NCBI RefSeq assembly: GCF_035083965.1 | Contig: NC_089722.1 | Coordinates: 23,520,142-23,584,141, forward strand | Reading direction: 5' to 3' | Origin: Branchiostoma lanceolatum | Lineage: Eukaryota; Chordata; Leptocardii; Amphioxiformes; Branchiostomatidae | Length of the DNA: 64,000 bases | Shown: positions 60,837-64,000 of the stretch, in pieces | Layout of the letters: each line of letters begins with the position of its first letter | How positions within the stretch are numbered: position 1 is the stretch's first letter | Program-made: the position numbers and the translations under genes | Notes under the pieces: model-generated | What the model was told of the DNA's origin: nothing | Database searches by the model: none | The model's input: only the letters and a program-made list of their open reading frames with translations

Positions 60837-61004
60837 AAAGAATGATACACCAGAGGATGATGATTTGAAATTAACCTTGGTTGCACATTTTCAATTTTAA
60901 CTTCTTTGGTAAATGTTTCACTTTGTATGGGTAATGTTTTTTATTTCTTCAAAAAATATTTTTAAGGACTCTGGTGGTATCAACGGTACAACTGCAAAAG
61001 GGGG

Positions 61005-61135
61005 AATGTTCTCGGTGGTTTTATTTTCGATGTGACATCTTCGCCGCGAACTTAAACCACCGCGAACACACTCCATTTTCTACCTGACGCGAAATAAAAT
61101 CCCGCGAACTTTTTCCCTCTTACAGTACCTCTCTT
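61005..61135. mobile_element. Partial TACTGTAAATGCA-type MITE
   Basis: CCGCGAACTTAAACCACCGC, CACTCCATTTTCT and CTCTTACAGTA match the reverse complement of the family at 40976 and 58723. The left end is not resolved. Confidence 0.5.
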
Positions 61136-61459
61136 TCCTTTAGAAAGAAAAAAAAATTGACATTGCGTCAGAGTTGACCTTCGTTTCTCCATATACATGC
61201 AAAGTGCACTCTGGGTCTTTTTCTGTTAGCCTCTGCATTAACATTCTTATCCACTTACACAACACATGATACTGTATTATAACACATCGTCAACAGAGGC
61301 GCCAATTGCTTTTAGTGAAATCACGTGCAGCTCAAACGATGGAAATACGTCATTCGATCGGCGCATGACGTAAAGTCTATCGCCAACATTTTCAAAGCGC
61401 ACCTCAGATGTGCGCTCGGGAGCTCGAGCGTAAGTCCAGCGACTAATGTCATCAACTTT

Positions 61460-61595
61460 TACATACATGTAAAGATAGAATTGACTTGCAATACGAATGT
61501 CATATTTAGACTTGCGAAAAACTGGTTCCATTGCCCGTTACATACATATATATATATATATATATATTGCAAGTCAATTCTATCTTTACATGTAC
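61460..61595. repeat. Hairpin with AT-dinucleotide loop
   Basis: ACATGTAAAGATAGAATTGA at 61465 and its complement TCAATTCTATCTTTACATGT at about 61574 flank a spacer ending in (AT)n. Probably a small transposon remnant. Confidence 0.75.
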
Positions 61596-61849
61596 GTCTG
61601 ATTTCAAGACTACTTATTTCATTCTAAATTTTTAACCAATAGCCACTACTACGTCATGTACTAGTACATTGTACATTGTACAAGGATTAATACAAGAACC
61701 GTATGCCGTCTACTCTGGTATTCTCTCCCTACCTGTCTTCATTTGTATTCTCTTATCATACTCAATTCTCTTGGACTTATATACCAAGTTCAATGCTGTT
61801 TACTCCTTCCTACGATGACTTGTAGAGTGATGACATCATGAAAGTAGTC

Positions 61850-62240
61850 CCAATGCCGCGGGTTCCCGGGCCGGGCACAGTGCCGGGTTGGGCGGAGGTT
61901 GTATTCCTCCGCCAGAAACATTCTCTGTTTAGGAGATAGAAAAAACCTTGGAGCTAAATTTTACTATTTGTGACCATTCTTTGCCTTCATTTCCCCACCA
62001 CCGGGCTTTTGTAGCATAATACAGCGATCCACATGCAGTAGGAGCTCCCCTGCCGCTATGACTGTACGATCTGCGTGACGGTAACGCTGCTTCCGAAGCC
62101 TTCTCCCGGGCCTGGTTGGGGAAGGGTGCGTTGCATGGCCGAGCGTCCTACCCGCCACACTCGCAATCATGAACAAGCGCAGTAAAAGACCCAGCGCTGG
62201 TGCAAGGTATGGAATGACGCAGAATCAACCCAGGTACATC
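61850..62240. promoter_or_regulatory. CpG-rich stretch, possible promoter at right edge
   Basis: The only GC/CpG-rich interval after RNF185. It contains GGGCCGGGCACAGTGCCGGG-like sequence and precedes the candidate exon at 62169. Function inferred only. Confidence 0.25.
62169..62233 (+). CDS. Candidate first coding exon, gene unknown
   Basis: ATG followed by a basic, polar peptide (MNKRSKRPSAGARYGMTQNQ) up to a CAG|GTACAT donor at 62234. It is preceded by CpG-rich sequence. No matching second exon could be established; a 67-codon open stretch at 62356-62559 could be downstream exon sequence or chance. Low support. Confidence 0.25.
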
Positions 62241-62559
62241 ACTGTTGTATATTTTATAGTTAATGATGTGCAAAACGTGTGTAAAGGAGGCGTTTGTGCG
62301 CGTGTAAGCCAGCGTGTGTATGTGTGTGTATGGCGCCGGTTCCGGATTATCCAACATGTCGGACCTCCGTGTCCCCCCTCTGTTTCGGTTTCATCATAAC
62401 CCGTTTTCCCGTGCAAATTCCAGACTCCACAAACAGAATACACACGTATATTTCCTCAGAGAAACCCCTATAGATCCTAGTCCAAATTCTGTCTCCCCAG
62501 CTAGCGCAAATGTGGAGATCCGTGGTGTAAATTTTAGTGATGATGTGGAGGTAGTTTAG

Positions 62560-64000
62560 AGTCTGTCGTCTGACGATGCCGGGTCAGCCATGGCCCCACT
62601 GTGTCCCGAAAAAAAAAATGATGACGTTTATTTGACAAAATTCCGATAGTCCTTCGCATCACACAGGAGCCAAACGTCGGCGAAAACCTTCCGATCGAGG
62701 TGTTTAGGGTCGTCTGCGGCTCAGTGTGAATGAAAGACAGATTCACCCGCCAAATTTTGCGGGTTGTGAGCCGGCCCCGTGCATGAATTTCCCCTCATTA
62801 TGGTGCATGTGTAGAGATGGCGTCAATTTCTGCCCCCCTCCCCCATCATTCCACTCTTTACTTTCTCACGACTGTTTCCTGTTGGTGTTTAGTCTAATCC
62901 ATTATCTACAAAAGCTCCATCAACTAAAGACGCTGTCTACTTGTGGCTCTGCGCTTGTAGCTGCAATGTTTCGTGGCTTAATTTTCCTTGAGGTGAAAAA
63001 TTGGCTGAATAATATGACCTGACAGGTATGAAGAACAATTACAGGTGATACACAGACAGGTGTCCAAAAATGCAGGTGGAGAAAATTTGTATATCAAAAT
63101 AAAACTAAGGCAGAATATGCTAAGATGAATGCAGCTGATACAACTAGAAATAAGTTAGCATTTTAAAATATTTCAAGGCTGGCATTTTTCCATTATGATA
63201 TAGCAGTAATCAACTAATGTTAATTGTTATTGATTGTTGTTATTGACATCAATAATTATATTATGAATGGGAGGTCAGGATGGTTGTATCTACATAACGG
63301 TTTGCAGAATGCACATCAGTGCCATATTTTTGTAGAGTTTTGTCATATAATATACCTTCTTCCACAAGAGTAACCAGTATATATTGCACTATTATCTCAA
63401 CATGAAGCTATAGATTGTAGAAGACTTGAATGTTCCACTTTGAATTATTGTGGACCCTTTTTGTTTAAAGAGCTGTGGTTAGAAGTTGTCTGATACTGTG
63501 AGCATATTTTCTTGTGGGAAAGCTGTGTCAATGACACAGCTGGGAGAGGCGCATCTGCCAACTAGTCAGTTCAACCCTGTGCCATGTGGTCCTAATTTCC
63601 TAACTGGGCATGAGGAGGGGAGAGGGCTCTTAGGTCTGAAGTATTTGCATATTAACCAAAACCCTACATGGGCAGGAGGGGTGAAAAAGGTAATCTCTAA
63701 GCAGATGCTGGGGTGGAAAATCGTAGCGTTTTCTGACTGTCAGAGAAGCCTGGCCTTTACAATCTTACGTTACAAATCAATGTTACAATCTTTCACTACA
63801 ATGTCTGGTTGGGCATTGGAAAATGATACCTTCTAAATCCATTGTAAGTTTTCCTTAGCATATGGTGGTCACTCTAAAATGTGGCATCTTATGATCAATA
63901 TTTTGCATTCGTATGATCATCTTGACATGGTTCGTTGCACGTTGATAGTAGAACTTGTTGTAGCACTTTTCCCCTGTAACCATCCACCTGCTAATGTTGC
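62560..64000. other. Right end of window, no gene recognised
   Basis: AT-rich sequence with one 116-codon open frame at 63486-63836 that lacks recognisable motifs or splice-consistent neighbours. It may be intron of a gene continuing beyond the window. Confidence 0.3.

Noticed and set aside
62726-63022. 98-codon plus-strand frame
   Set aside because: No recognisable motif, start context or splice partner; kept only as unannotated sequence.

Overview
The window looks like nuclear DNA of an invertebrate chordate, most probably a lancelet (Branchiostoma). Genes are split by many short introns with GT-AG (once GC-AG) borders. The recognisable proteins are animal ones: quinolinate phosphoribosyltransferase, BRAP, RNF185, an ST8Sia-type sialyltransferase, and a CARD-containing protein of the kind lancelets have expanded. 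Introns and gaps are filled with short inverted-repeat transposons, minisatellites and SINEs. The species call is inference; no search was run. Exon joins were worked out by hand from open frame, splice sites and matching intron phase.

Layout. 1-1250: interspersed repeat. 1645-11874 (minus): ten-exon gene joining an N-terminal CARD to a complete kinesin motor domain, with a second first exon and a coiled-coil exon further upstream (15785, 14838). 13498-15785 (minus): the same upstream exon can also splice to a terminal exon encoding a small one-pass membrane protein. 17222-19671 (minus): five-exon QPRT. 20.3-35.2 kb: gene-poor and repeat-rich, with a 132-bp satellite array (23.8-29.5 kb) split by a dead Tc1/mariner element, an older array of the same family in the opposite orientation (31.5-32.8 kb), and a 120-bp minisatellite (34.0-35.2 kb). 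35683-52739 (plus): fourteen-exon BRAP; its intron 2 holds a 6.6-kb inverted-repeat structure, and its intron 3 holds a complete three-exon sialyltransferase gene on the opposite strand. 54267-55193 (plus): intronless pogo/CENP-B-type DNA-binding protein without a transposase core but with a C-terminal PIP box. 56956-59887 (minus): six-exon RNF185 ubiquitin ligase. 60.1-64 kb: repeats and one weak candidate first exon.

The genes are mostly unrelated housekeeping or signalling neighbours, not an operon-like system. The two most unusual items are the CARD-kinesin fusion, with in-frame alternative starts resolved by two acceptors 7 nt apart, and a family of foldback elements. At least eight of these lie in the window; nearly all begin TAGCC and end GGCTA, their stems differ, and most are flanked by 9-bp target duplications.
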